DNA of 64,000 nucleotides, from contig JAWZYV010006223.1 of assembly GCA_038373885.1 (NCBI GenBank), positions 62,001 to 126,000 on the forward strand, read 5' to 3'. The DNA is from Cheiracanthium punctorium (Eukaryota > Arthropoda > Arachnida > Araneae > Cheiracanthiidae). Both the position numbers and the translations under genes were made by a program. Shown here piece by piece: positions 1 through 10,549 of this stretch; positions within the stretch are counted from its first letter, which is position 1, and each line of letters begins with the position of its first letter. A model generated the notes under the pieces. It did no database searches and was not told the DNA's origin. It saw nothing but the letters and a program-made list of their open reading frames with translations.

Positions 1-746
1 ATGCCTGCTTTTCACAGCGAGGCTGAAAACACGAGCAATTCATCGGAGATTTTGCCGTGAAGGATTTTATAGCTCACAGGCATGCATAATACGGCGCGTT
101 TGTGGGAGGTCATATCAAATGAATAATTTATCCGAATCAAGCCAGATTTGATTCAACCATCTTTTGAACTGAATCACAGATAACGAGTAATTTTTTTAAT
201 TTTTACTAATTTAGGTTATTTCTTGAGCGACATTCACTGATTATCTATCCAAAGCGTCATTTAGTGGACATTTTTTGGCCTAAACTTTTTCTAAAAGCTT
301 CCTAAAAAGGGTTCTCAGCCGTTTCATCTGCAAAATGTTGTATATAGGGAAGTTTAGTAATAAGTACCCTGTACACACAAGTGTATGAATGTAGATAAGT
401 TTTTAACTACCTTCAATGTTAAATTATAATTATTCACATAAAAGTATACTTCTGCAATTTCTAATTCGAATTTTGGACATTTTTTTGTATTATTTGCCCT
501 ATACAATGAGCCTTAGAATCATGTTGTTTATTTATTTATTTAGATTGTATGAAAAACAAAGTGATTCCTACTAGATTAACAGTCTAGTTTATATTTTCGA
601 TATGTTCACCTGGTGCGTTCCTGTAATGCCAACTCCAAGTGTCTGTAAGCTTTAAATTGAGAGTTTCATAAATTTATACAATTATGTAAAGTAATCTAAA
701 TTGTAAATTTAAAATCCCTCTCAATAAATTCTACGACGCTTTGAAA
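1..746. other. AT-rich DNA, nothing recognised
   Basis: No coding-like frame, tRNA-like head or paired terminal repeat was seen by eye. This is ordinary AT-rich background. Confidence 0.5.
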
Positions 747-938
747 CAAGGCCGTAGCCAGGGGTGTGGACCAAGGGGTCCAGTACTCCCGCCCCCGAAA
801 TTTGAAATTTTGTTAACAAAATAATAATGTTTTTTTATGAAAAATTCGACCTTTTTCACCGTTCGATCCCCTTCCGAAATTTTTTTTTCTCGCTCGGTAC
901 TTCTTTTCCTCGCAAATTCTTTTATGGGTACGGCGCTG
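747..938. mobile_element. hAT-type MITE (192 bp)
   Basis: The left end reads CAAGGCCGTAGCCAGG and the right end is the inverted GGGTACGGCGCTG, giving imperfect terminal inverted repeats of the CAGNGGCGTAGCC style common in arthropod hAT elements. It is flanked by near-identical 8-bp direct repeats, CTTTGAAA at 739-746 and CTTTGAAG at 939-946. The 8-bp duplication is what assigns it to hAT. The interior is non-coding, so it needs a transposase from elsewhere. Confidence 0.75.
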
Positions 939-946
939 CTTTGAAG

Positions 947-3060
947 TAATTACATGACTAACTATAGTAAGTCCACGTTTTCGTACGAGAGAAAGGAGAC
1001 TTTTTCTAATACATGTAATCGGAATTAATTCAATCGCAGCAGAAATTTTATTTAATTTTTAAAGTAACATTTGCAGAACAGCAGCTAACTTAAAAGGAGT
1101 AAAGATAACTTTTTTTTTGTAGAATTTTGATGTAGTAGATTTATGTTGCTGTTGCTTCTTTAATAGCTTAAAGTTGTCTGAGCCGATGACGGAAGTTTCA
1201 GTACTTTAAGCATTAATTCTTTGATCTCTTTTTATGATACCCTTTTCTGTTACTGGCACATACTGACGGTGCGATTTTGTGCCGGTAGTTGGAACCTTTC
1301 ACATTATTTTTGTTTTTAGTTCTGCTAACTTTTCGAAAAGGCCACATTATCACAAATTTTATTCCTGAGAATGAATTACTGCCTCTAACAAATCGTTAAC
1401 GTCCAGAAATAACTCATTCGCAAACCCATTTTTTCACGTATTTTTTAAGATAAGGAGTTTAGTAGAGCAAAATTCATAAAGCTTACATCACAATTATATA
1501 TTACAATTTTATCAAAAGTCCAATGACTACTTTTCTCTTTAAATACATTTCGAGTCGTAGCTTGATAAATAAACACTTACCTACTGCAAATTTAAAATTG
1601 CGTAGTAAAACTCTTTTCATCTCATTTGCAATTTAAAAGCTTCTAAAAAATCTATGAAGCACAAGCTAGTTATTTCTAGTCATAGTATATGCAGACAAAT
1701 CATAGAAATACTTAGCGTTTATTTATGCTGGTCTACCCAAAACGATTAGTCTTAGTAATCTGAAAGATATCTTCTATATAAAGGATATTTTGCTCATATC
1801 GTAATTTTTGAAACAGAGATAATTTATTTAACTCGTCCTCTAATGCAATGTTGAACTTGCAAAAGGATCAGTGTCATATTAATTATTTAACTCAATCAGA
1901 CACCGGTAAAACTTCCTGAAGCTAAAAATTGCAAATAAACGCTAAAAATGGGTGAACGGATGGAATTTCAGAATTCTAAATTCTGCAGTTTTCTCTATAT
2001 TCCATTACATAGTAGTATAAAATTTCGAGCTGATCGACCGAGCAATGTGTATTTGTTTAACAGGTATACAAGCAAACAAATGATCATGCATATATAGTTA
2101 TATATATACGAATTATGACAGCTCAGCAATATTCAGCTAAACAACTAACAAACATAAGTAGCACACATTACCAAGTAAATTTAAGGAATAATTGGTTGAA
2201 AAGAAGTTGCTTGAATATTGGTTTCAAATTTTAGGGTTTCCCAAAACCTGTATCTTTGTAAGTCTGTAATACAATATCGCAAAACCTTTTGAAATATTCT
2301 AGAAGTAAAATGTTATATTATTTCTCTTGAATTAGTTTCTAATATCTTCTCCATGCCAGAATTTTGTTACAGCTTCTGATATTGTTAAGAGGTTATTATT
2401 AAAATGTCTAAGAATCTGCTTTCTTTCAGATTTCAATGTAACAACATATACTTCTTCTAACGTAGGATTATGTTCCTAAATAATGTTCCAATGTAAAGAA
2501 AACATTTATATACACATACATATAGGTATATCAGCGTAGTTGTAAGTTATAGGGTTACTTCAAAACACGTTTTTGCACGATTTAATGAAGGAACCTGAGG
2601 TATAAAAACTCGGGAGAAATTCATGTACGTCTTTTAGCTGATTTGACTTTGGAAATTAAAATTATTTTAGAATATATTAATAAATACTGAAAAAATAAAG
2701 CATCATATTTGGCGTGTTTGGCCATTTTGATTTGTATAAAATGATTTAAGTTCCTGCATCTTAGCAATGGATACAAATTCCATTCGTAAAAATAAGTAAA
2801 TAATTTGGAATTGTCTTTTTTAATCAAAGTATCGTCTGCATGAGAAAGTATTGCAGGAATTAATTGGTTTAAGTAAGAGTTTATTATAAGAAAACACACC
2901 TATTTTTAAAATTTTTCGAAAGAATAAACTGGCTGGTTTCCCAAGCTTAGCGATTTTGAGCAAGGGAGTTGAAGAGTCTGGTGTAAAAAAGGAGGTAAAC
3001 AACGATAAGTAACTCTAAGTTTATAACTTCTGCATTATTTCGAACAGAATATACGACATA
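947..3060. other. AT-rich DNA, nothing recognised
   Basis: Only short chance reading frames occur, for example minus-strand frames of 92 and 60 codons between 2621 and 3002. Their composition is low complexity and I see no domain in them. No terminal repeats or SINE heads were found. Confidence 0.45.
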
Positions 3061-3066
3061 ATCATT

Positions 3067-3137
3067 TTTTTTATTATTATTATCATTATTGTTATAATTA
3101 TAATAATAATAATTATTAATATTATTATTATTTTAAT
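3067..3137. repeat. (ATT)n/(AAT)n microsatellite, self-complementary
   Basis: An imperfect run of TTA/ATT units turns into AAT/ATA units on the same strand, so the tract could fold on itself. It contains no gene. Confidence 0.75.
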
Positions 3138-3139
3138 AT

Positions 3140-4770
3140 ATGGCATATTTGAGTAACTTGCATTTTAAATAATTTATTTTCCTAGAATGAGTTTAGAAGA
3201 AATGTTACAGCCCAGGGTTTAAAAAAACCATGAAGTTATTTATTTATTTATTCAGATTTTGCTTTAACTTTTGCTGCATTCGTATGTTTCAATTTTTCAA
3301 TATCCTCCCGTCAAATTCAAAAGGAAGCATGTTTCCTTTTACTGTATTTGACCGAAAATAAATTAAATTAAAATAACGCCAAAATAAATAACAATCATAT
3401 TTGACACGGTTACTGTTATTAACATTTCCCGGATCTATGTTAGCTTATGCTTCCGTCAAAGAAAAACAGTTGCAATTGTATATTTTTGTTACTTCATTTT
3501 TCATGTCATCACGTACTATTTGAACAATGTATTAATAGTAAAAAAGTCTAATGAATAGCAACCAAGAAAGAAAGGTGATAAAACAAACTTATAGAGAAGA
3601 GATTTAGGTGGAGAAAAAAATGATAAACTGTACGGAAATCCGATGGCAGTATCTTTCTTTTCTGCAATAAGAAACAGGAATGAGTTATATCTTTCAGGGG
3701 TGCAAATATTTCTGCTAAATAGCCAATATGTTTTATGGTTTCCTGCGGAAAAGAATGAATATCTTTTCGTGTTTGTCTTGTTTATCAAATGTAGGGTAAT
3801 AGAAAATTTCATAAGCATGTATGAAAAATAGAATTTACTACTTTAACAGAATAAATCCGAGGTATTTTATCGAAAATAATGAGTGGATTGTTTTCTTTCT
3901 GAACTTATGCATTACTACTGCAAATATTCATGCACGTGTAAAAATATGCTTCTAAAGTCAATATATCATGCTCGAATTTTTAGCAAAATATTCATCAGAA
4001 GAAAATCAGCAATTTTTTTTTTTTGCTTAATACAGGGATGAAATTACACTATTTTCTCTTTGAATGACAAATTAGGCCTTCAATTTTTAAAATAATTAGT
4101 TTTTAACATTAAAAAGTATTTTTAGAGGATAAATTAGCTATTTTTTAGACTTGAAAGTACCTGGTTTTACTCGATTCGGTTGAATAAAAATTCTTCCTCT
4201 ATAAAATTAGATTAGTGTAATGTTGTGCGTATGGTGAAATTGAAGAGAAGCTCTGCATCATGCGATTTTTTCAGAAAAACCAAAAGATTAATTCTAGCAG
4301 TCAAATTTGACCAACTTAAAACTAGGTGGGAAAAAAAATAAGATATATATTTTTTTATCACAATTCCATAAGTCCGTATACTTCTCTCGTTACCAGAGAA
4401 AATTCTAAAATCAGGTAGGTTAAGAAGTGGTAAATCATCCACCATTTTCATTAAATATTGATACCGCACCGTATACTCAAATCACGATCTAATTTTTATT
4501 TGTTTAGATAATTTCAAAATTTTTAAATTTCAACTATTTGGACTATCGCGAAAAATCGCTTTCAACAATTCTATTGTTAAAGACGAAAAAAATTTCTTAG
4601 ATAACATTATGAAATAATATTATGCCTTAGATAACATTATGCCTAGTAGAAATTGCCAGAATGTAGTGAACTCTATAAAAAAATGTGTTAGATTTACATG
4701 ACCGTTGTTGTGTATTTTTCAGCATAAAGTACTGCACAATGCAAAAAAAGTCTGTCAAATTTATAGAAAA
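3140..4770. other. AT-rich DNA, nothing recognised
   Basis: Overlapping frames on opposite strands near 3516-3831 and 4212-4469 are rich in Phe, Leu, Lys and Ser, as expected from AT-rich noise. I see no conserved motif in them. Confidence 0.45.
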
Positions 4771-4772
4771 AA

Positions 4773-4912
4773 CTGTCAGCCAGGAGTGCCAGTTATTTTT
4801 TTTTTTAATTTTACCGATTCTTAGTTTATTTTACAGAAATCTTCTGTATAAGGAAAAAAAACGGAAGATTTCTGCAAAATATACGGAAATAAACTGGCGT
4901 CCTGGCTGACAG
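4773..4912. mobile_element. Foldback MITE (about 140 bp)
   Basis: The left arm begins CTGTCAGCCAGGAGTGCCAG and the right arm is its imperfect reverse complement, ending CTGGCGTCCTGGCTGACAG. Inside is a second, smaller inverted pair (AGAAATCTTCTGT and ACGGAAGATTTCT). Nearly the whole element can fold as one stem. No clear target duplication was found, so the superfamily is unassigned. Confidence 0.6.
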
Positions 4913-4914
4913 CT

Positions 4915-6345
4915 TTGCACCTATACACACTAAAATAACATGCCCAGATAAATTAAAGGACGAAAAGATAAAATTAAGTGTCATCTGCTTTTTTAATGAA
5001 GCCAAAATCAAGATATACTTATTTCGGTAAAGGCCCTCTACTGTTGATTATTAAAACAGAATTGTCTGTTGTCATATTCAAACAGAGTGCAAGTTACAAA
5101 TCTTCAATGTGATATTTTATTGTTTCAGTTCATATTTGAATTCAGAGTATGGCAAAATAAGATAAGTTCAATTAGTCAGCTGATAAAATTTAAGAAAATG
5201 AAGTAAAATGCGTTTTAGAATGTACTACCTCGAACCCGTCCAATTCGTCGGGTCACTTTATTAACCGTAATGTTTCAAAAATAAATGAGAACGATCAGGA
5301 ATGTCACCGAAGTCTTGGACAAAACAGACAGGAACAATCGAAGTGCGACGCGAGTGTGACATGACGTGTGACGGAAAGTAAGCAAAAAGTTTTGCGCCAA
5401 TTCTTACTTCAGCAACTGTAAAATGGCGGTGAAATTATTAAAATCTTTTAACTATCTTTATTGAAAAAAAAAAGAAGAGTGCATATTAAATGACGAATGA
5501 GCACGAAAACAGATACAAATTCTAATTGAGTATTTTGTTGAAGACGATATTTTAGGTAAAACCATCGACCACGGTACGTCCAGGTGAATCCTCGTGAGTA
5601 ATCTTGACTGCCACGACATTCTTTGATCTAACGATTGAAAGAGTGACATACCACATTCCACGAGAAAATACTGGTTTGGGAAGGTAAACGCCAGCAGTAT
5701 GTGAAAATAGTAAAAACTGTTGTAACTCTGCAAGAGACAAAAAATCTAATCGGCTAATAGGCAATCGCGAGCTACCTTCTTTATTTACCTTTCCTCAAGC
5801 TACCCTCGATGATAAAATTCCAATATCAGATAAAAAACTGAAAAATTAAAGAAAGAAGAGATAAATCACTAAACTAAAGAAGAAATTTATAACTGTCGTC
5901 GATGTGGTTAATAAACCACAATGTATTTCTATGGAGAAAAATCTGAAACACTTTCATATTTTAAATACGCACTAAAATGCAGCATATTAAAAGCGTATCA
6001 TAATCCATGCACCGTCCCTATTTTTATTCCTTATTTCAATAAGTTGAAAAGCGTATCATTATTTAGGAGCGTACCATGTTTTTCTTCCTTGTTTCATAAA
6101 ACACGTCTTTGGAATCGATATCTATATTAAAATCGCATACTAAACCTGTTTTACTTTCTTCGTGAAGCACATTCTAATTATAGTTCATCTTTATAAATAC
6201 TGTCTTGAATGTGCATCATAATCCATGAGTGTGCCGTGTTTGTTTTCTGTATTCCATAAAACACTTTTAGAAATTTAAATCTATATTAAAATCGACTACA
6301 AAAACTGTTTAACGATCTTCGTCAGGCATATGCTAACTATGAAAA
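4915..6345. other. AT-rich DNA with weak internal repetition
   Basis: Between about 5990 and 6300 the phrases 'catcataatccatg', 'tttcataaaacac' and 'tatattaaaatcg' recur, and they appear again near 6700-6800. This suggests two or three diverged units of an old repeat of some 170-200 bp. No gene is supported. Confidence 0.4.
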
Positions 6346-6349
6346 GTTA

Positions 6350-6650
6350 AGCACTGGCGCAAAAGCCCACTTGACGGCCAAAGCCTGTGCTGCCTAACCA
6401 TGCCTTCACGACCACGTGTTCTGGGAAGCGGCAGCATGTGCTCCAGCCAGATGGTCTGTCTGACGTGGAACTCCCAGCTGTCAGTCTGACGTGGAACTCC
6501 CAGTTTTTGACTCACAAGTAAGCTTGGTACTCATTTTATCGACCCACTCAAGGGATGAAAGGCTGGGCCCAAGTCGCCCAACCAGGAAATCAAACCCCTC
6601 ATTTACGACCCGGCAGAACATTGTGCTAACCGTGTTAAACCACAGGGATT
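6350..6650 (-). mobile_element. tRNA-derived SINE
   Basis: Read on the minus strand, a tRNA-like head begins near 6645. It has a diverged A-box region (GTTTAACACGGTTAGCAC) and a B-box-like GGGTTTGATTTCC at 6585-6598. The body then reads GGGCCCAGCCTTTCATCCC and GGGTCGATAAAATGAGTACC, which I recall as a common SINE body in spider and related genomes; that link is from memory. The distal part carries a tandem duplication of TCTGACGTGGAACTCCCAG (6459-6477 and 6485-6503). The exact ends are uncertain. Confidence 0.65.
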
Positions 6651-7688
6651 ATATTATAACTATACTTTACCCTCACAAATAATTTTCTGAAAGTGTACCA
6701 TAATTCATGAGTATATCGTATTTGCCTTCTTTGTTCAATAAAACACTTTTGCGGGCTTCAAATCTGTATTAAAATCGCCTACCAAATCTATTTTACAATC
6801 TTCGCAAAGCATTTTCTAACTATACTTCTCCTCTATTGCACGCAAATAAATTGTAGTGTTTGCCAGTTTCTAGCCAAATTTGGTCGATATCGCCAATCTA
6901 GGCTCAGTTTTTGAGGACTTATCTTTTGGCGCCATACTTGGCGGTAAATCATCAAAAATTGTAAAGCTTGCCTGTTTTAATATTTTATTCTCTCCCTACC
7001 CCTCTCCCAGGGGCGTAGGGTCCATGAATGTAATGAAAGCATTGCTTCCCTTCAAAAATTTAAAATAATTTTTACTGCCAAATTTGTTTTATAAATCAAA
7101 AAAATATTTCTTCTATCAGTCTAAAGTTGTTTAAACGCTTCGCCCGATAGCAAAAATTGCGAGGAAGTATAAAGGCGATGTGGAAGCAATGTATATATCC
7201 CATCTTCCACTCCAAACAGTTTTCTTAGTTCTGAAAGAAAGGGAGAAGACAGAAAGGAGAAAACTGAAGCGCCGTTACACTGTGGAGTCCAAGAGCTCGG
7301 AAGCAATCGTCATACTTGCTTCCCGAAAGGGCAAAAAAGGGGAAATGCGGATGTGTAATCCGGATTTTTCACTCTTCATGTATGCAGGTGGAAAATTTAA
7401 AGGGATTTCCTTTTTCGGACTCTTTCTGGCAGTTGTGATATTTTTTTTTTCATGTTATTAACATTGTATTCTCAAATAAGCTGCGCTGTTTTAGAAAGAC
7501 AAATTCAGTGAGTTATTATTCTGTGTTTCTATTTACGACTAAGCAGTTATGGTTGTGTTTTTGAGAGAATGTCACTGCAGTAATTTATTTATTTAGTTAT
7601 TTATTTAGATAAAAATGTGTCAAATTCAATCGATCTCCATTGTGTTATTGAAAAGCTGCACCAAACACCATTTAGCTCATTCCCCCGT

Positions 7689-7732
7689 CTGAAAATATAA
7701 CTGTAAGAGTGAACTTACAGTTATATTTTCAG
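7689..7732. repeat. Perfect 19-bp hairpin inside the hAT element
   Basis: CTGAAAATATAACTGTAAG is followed by a 6-nt loop (AGTGAA) and its exact reverse complement. It may mark a deletion or foldback junction where the transposase middle was lost. Confidence 0.85.
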
Positions 7733-7740
7733 GCGCAGAT

Positions 7741-8060
7741 ATGATAAAAGAAAGTGTGTACGATTTATACAAATTTATGTATGTTACTCAGCTTCCAAAA
7801 GTTTTCCCTGAAGTTTTCAAATTGTGCAAGTTGGTTTTAACTATACCAGCGACGAGTGCAGCAGATGAACGTTCATTTTCGGCTTTGAAAAGATTAAAAA
7901 ATTGAGAAATTCAGTAAAGCAGGACAGGTTGTCATCTCTAGCACTGATGATCATCGAAAAGACATTTTTGAAAACACTTCAGCCTAAACCCACTTTCTTA
8001 GATGAAGTTATAGATATATCTAGTAAGAAAAACAGAAGAATTAAGCTAAGTTATAAATAA
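7741..8060 (+). pseudogene. hAT transposase C-terminal dimerisation domain remnant
   Basis: This is the last part of a hAT-family transposase, the region through which hAT transposases multimerise. The frame from 7741 reads through a stretch containing LPKVFPEVFKL and the diagnostic SAADERSFSALKRLKN, then hits a stop near 7902. In another frame the protein continues with LRNSVKQDRLSSLALMIIEK and runs to a TAA at 8058-8060. The break is therefore a small indel in an otherwise well-preserved domain. The [ST]xADERSFSALKR signature matches hAT/ZMYM-like C-termini. The BED/zinc-finger and catalytic parts are absent, so the product cannot be an active transposase. Confidence 0.85.
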
Positions 8061-8263
8061 TAACTTTTATCTGTTTATTACACCCTTATTACCTTGCTTA
8101 TTACATCTCTGTAAAATTAAGTCTTCTTTGAATAATTGCATGTAATTATATTAGTATGCGTATGTATATAAAACTGTAAATATATTTCTTCTAATGAATT
8201 TATAAAGTTGCTTCCCTACTTTTAAAAGCTACGCTACGCCACTGCCCTCTCCCGCCCTATCTC

Positions 8264-8387
8264 CAGGGGCGGCCCGACACGGTAAGCATCGCATCGGGGC
8301 GCAATTTTTTAAGAGCTCGAAAAAGTATAAAAGGGGGGTTAACGTTTCCTGGGGCGGGGGGGCTCCACGTACCCTAGGGCCGCCCTG
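8264..8387. mobile_element. hAT-type MITE (124 bp)
   Basis: The left terminus is CAGGGGCGGCCC and the right terminus is its inverse GGGCCGCCCTG. The flanks CCTATCTC and GCTATCTG agree at six of eight positions, as expected for an old 8-bp duplication. The interior includes a G-rich tract. It sits 19 bp beyond the larger hAT element. Confidence 0.65.
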
Positions 8388-8389
8388 GC

Positions 8390-9110
8390 TATCTGACACT
8401 TTTAAGCATTCCTCTGTAAAGGCCGTAATGTTTGAGAAATATTTTTTGCAACCAAGTAAAAAAAAAAAAAAAAAACTTTAATTCTACATACACCAAAATT
8501 AATACCAGTCATACGACGGTATTCTTTAATATATGTACCAAATGTGACCTCCATCGAAGGCCCCGTTTAGGAGCTAGCGCACTTTTAAGTAGTTATAAAT
8601 GCAACATAAGAAGGCATAAAATGGCTTAATTAGCAAGAAAATAGTAAAAAAGTCGGAATTCGAAGTAAGCAGTGACATGTCCTGTATTCTGCGAGGGACA
8701 ATGAATCAATAAGCCAAATGGAGCGCTCGCGCTTTTCATAATTTGACTACTTACATATAACTGATCATAATTTTGCATTAAGGTTGCCAATAAAGCAATA
8801 CTCCTTATTTCACTTTGCTTAAACTTAAAGGCATAATTAAGGCCGCCAAATATTTTATCTTGCCTACAGGTTTCAAATACCCAAACTATTTAAACTTCAA
8901 AATAAAGATAATTTTTAAAAATATGTATAACTGTGTTCATAATCGTAATTTAAATTATTTTACACGTTTAGGATACTGGGCTACATTTTGGTAAACATGT
9001 GTTATAGATCTGCATTGTTTGCATATTTATACTGGCGCAAAAAATGGCTCTTTTCAAATCACTTCTCTTTTTTGAATTCAAAATTGGTAAATATTAGTAT
9101 CTGTTACGTG
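8390..9110. other. AT-rich DNA, nothing recognised
   Basis: There is a poly-A tract near 8459-8475 and no supported feature. Confidence 0.45.
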
Positions 9111-9120
9111 CCATTCCTTT

Positions 9121-9164
9121 TGCAGACGTAATTGTGAATCAACTGATTCACAATCACGTCTGCA
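9121..9164. repeat. Near-perfect 21-bp palindrome with 2-nt spacer
   Basis: TGCAGACGTAATTGTGAATCA, two bases (AC), then its reverse complement with a single mismatch. It could extrude as a cruciform and may be the core of a minimal foldback element. No flanking duplication was identified. Confidence 0.75.
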
Positions 9165-9169
9165 ATAGA

Positions 9170-10220
9170 GCTATTTTCTCATTTCAGAAAAACGCATGAA
9201 AATTTAAACTCCTGTTATCCACACGATCGTATTAGCGATTTAAAAAAAAATACAATTAGTCTTAATTTATTCCCATGCTTTTTAATTTGATGTGAAATTG
9301 ACATAATGTCTTATGAAATGCCATACTTATGTGTGAAGGCAGGCCTTATTCTGGTTACTGATTCATCAGGGACAGTATGCGCATGCCCAAACTTCATCAA
9401 AAGCGTCTTCAAGAATCTGCTTTAAGCTGTTGTATTTTTAGAAATAATGATTACAATATTTTTTTTTTTTTTTTGAGGATAAGCAGACAAAATCTAATTT
9501 AAGATAATACATTTTTATCGATAAATGCTGTAGAGATTCTTATATCTTTTTAAAATTAGCTAATGATTATTTTAAAATGAAGTAAACATAAAACACGTGT
9601 CTTTACTTTTTATTACGAAATTAAAACGAAAGTTTTCGTAATTCTTTAGGTATTCATTTACGAATGTAATTCTGTGAGATGCTTTTAAAATATAAAATGA
9701 ATTACAATAAATTCGGCAGGTTTATAGTAAAAGATTTTTCTCCCCTTTTTTAAAATTTATCTCTTACTTTTATCGTGGCAATTTCAAATACTGATATTAA
9801 TACAGATAGTTTTATTTAAAAAATATATAGAAAATAGAAGTCAGTAATTGAAATCTAAACTGAATTTTTCCTTTCGTAAATTATTATCGAAACAGAATCC
9901 AGGCCAAAACAAAATTGTAAATCCTTTTTGTCAAATAAGTGCTCCCGGAAATCAAATATCAAATGTTTTAAAAGCAAACTATTACGTTTCGTTTCATCTA
10001 CGTGCCACAGAATTAGATAATTTCGAAAATTTAGATCGTACAGTATATTTGCTTAGGTTTTGGGATATACTTAACTGTGCTTGAGTTAAATTTTATTTCT
10101 TTAACAATTCATAAACTTCTATTAGCACTTAAGAGTTTTTATCTTAACTTGAGAATAATTCTTTTTATCACTTTTATTTATATATTTATGTATTTTAGTG
10201 AGCTTTATAAATTACCCTTA
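9170..10220. other. AT-rich DNA, nothing recognised
   Basis: The 78- and 82-codon plus-strand frames at 9848-10325 lack any recognisable motif. Confidence 0.4.
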
Positions 10221-10369
10221 ATGACTTTTTTAAGAATAAGAACTAAAGCTGCCGGCAGCGTTACAACCGGGTATGGCAAAAGCAATAAAGTTGTCCGGGA
10301 GGGAAGTATAAAAATTTCACGATAGCTTCAATATGACGTAACACGATGTAAAACGTAATTATAAATCTC

Positions 10370-10541
10370 AATTTGGTACGTACATATTATCCCGGCGGTA
10401 GGCCAAGACGAGCGGTTTTTCACCAAGATAAATACCGAAAGCATGAAATTATTGATTGGTTTGGAATACGATTGGCAGCAGTTTGCCAGCACATTTGACG
10501 AAAAAATAGTTTCGTGGGAATACCGCTGCGATAATACGTAA
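10370..10541 (+). CDS. Possible host exon (speculative)
   Basis: An open stretch on the plus strand reads IIPAVGQDERFFTKINTES, continues KLLIGLEYDWQQFAS and ends WEYRCDNT. Its composition is more balanced than the surrounding noise. It runs into AATAC/GTAAGTG at about 10535-10545, a strong match to a splice donor. An upstream AG at 10404-10405 (CGGTAG) could be the acceptor, but its pyrimidine tract is poor. I do not recognise the protein. It could equally be a fragment of an unrecognised transposon or chance. Confidence 0.25.
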
Positions 10542-10549
10542 GTGCCGTC

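Larger units (their letters stand above)
7008..8244 (+). mobile_element. hAT transposon, degenerate (1237 bp)
   Basis: The left end is CAGGGGCGTAGGG and the right end is the inverted CTACGCTACGCCACTG. Perfect 8-bp target duplications CCCTCTCC lie at 7000-7007 and 8245-8252. The element is much shorter than an autonomous hAT, so most of the transposase has been deleted. A transposase C-terminal segment survives at 7741-8060. A perfect 19-bp hairpin at 7689-7732 sits just before it. The perfect duplication suggests a fairly recent insertion. Confidence 0.88.
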
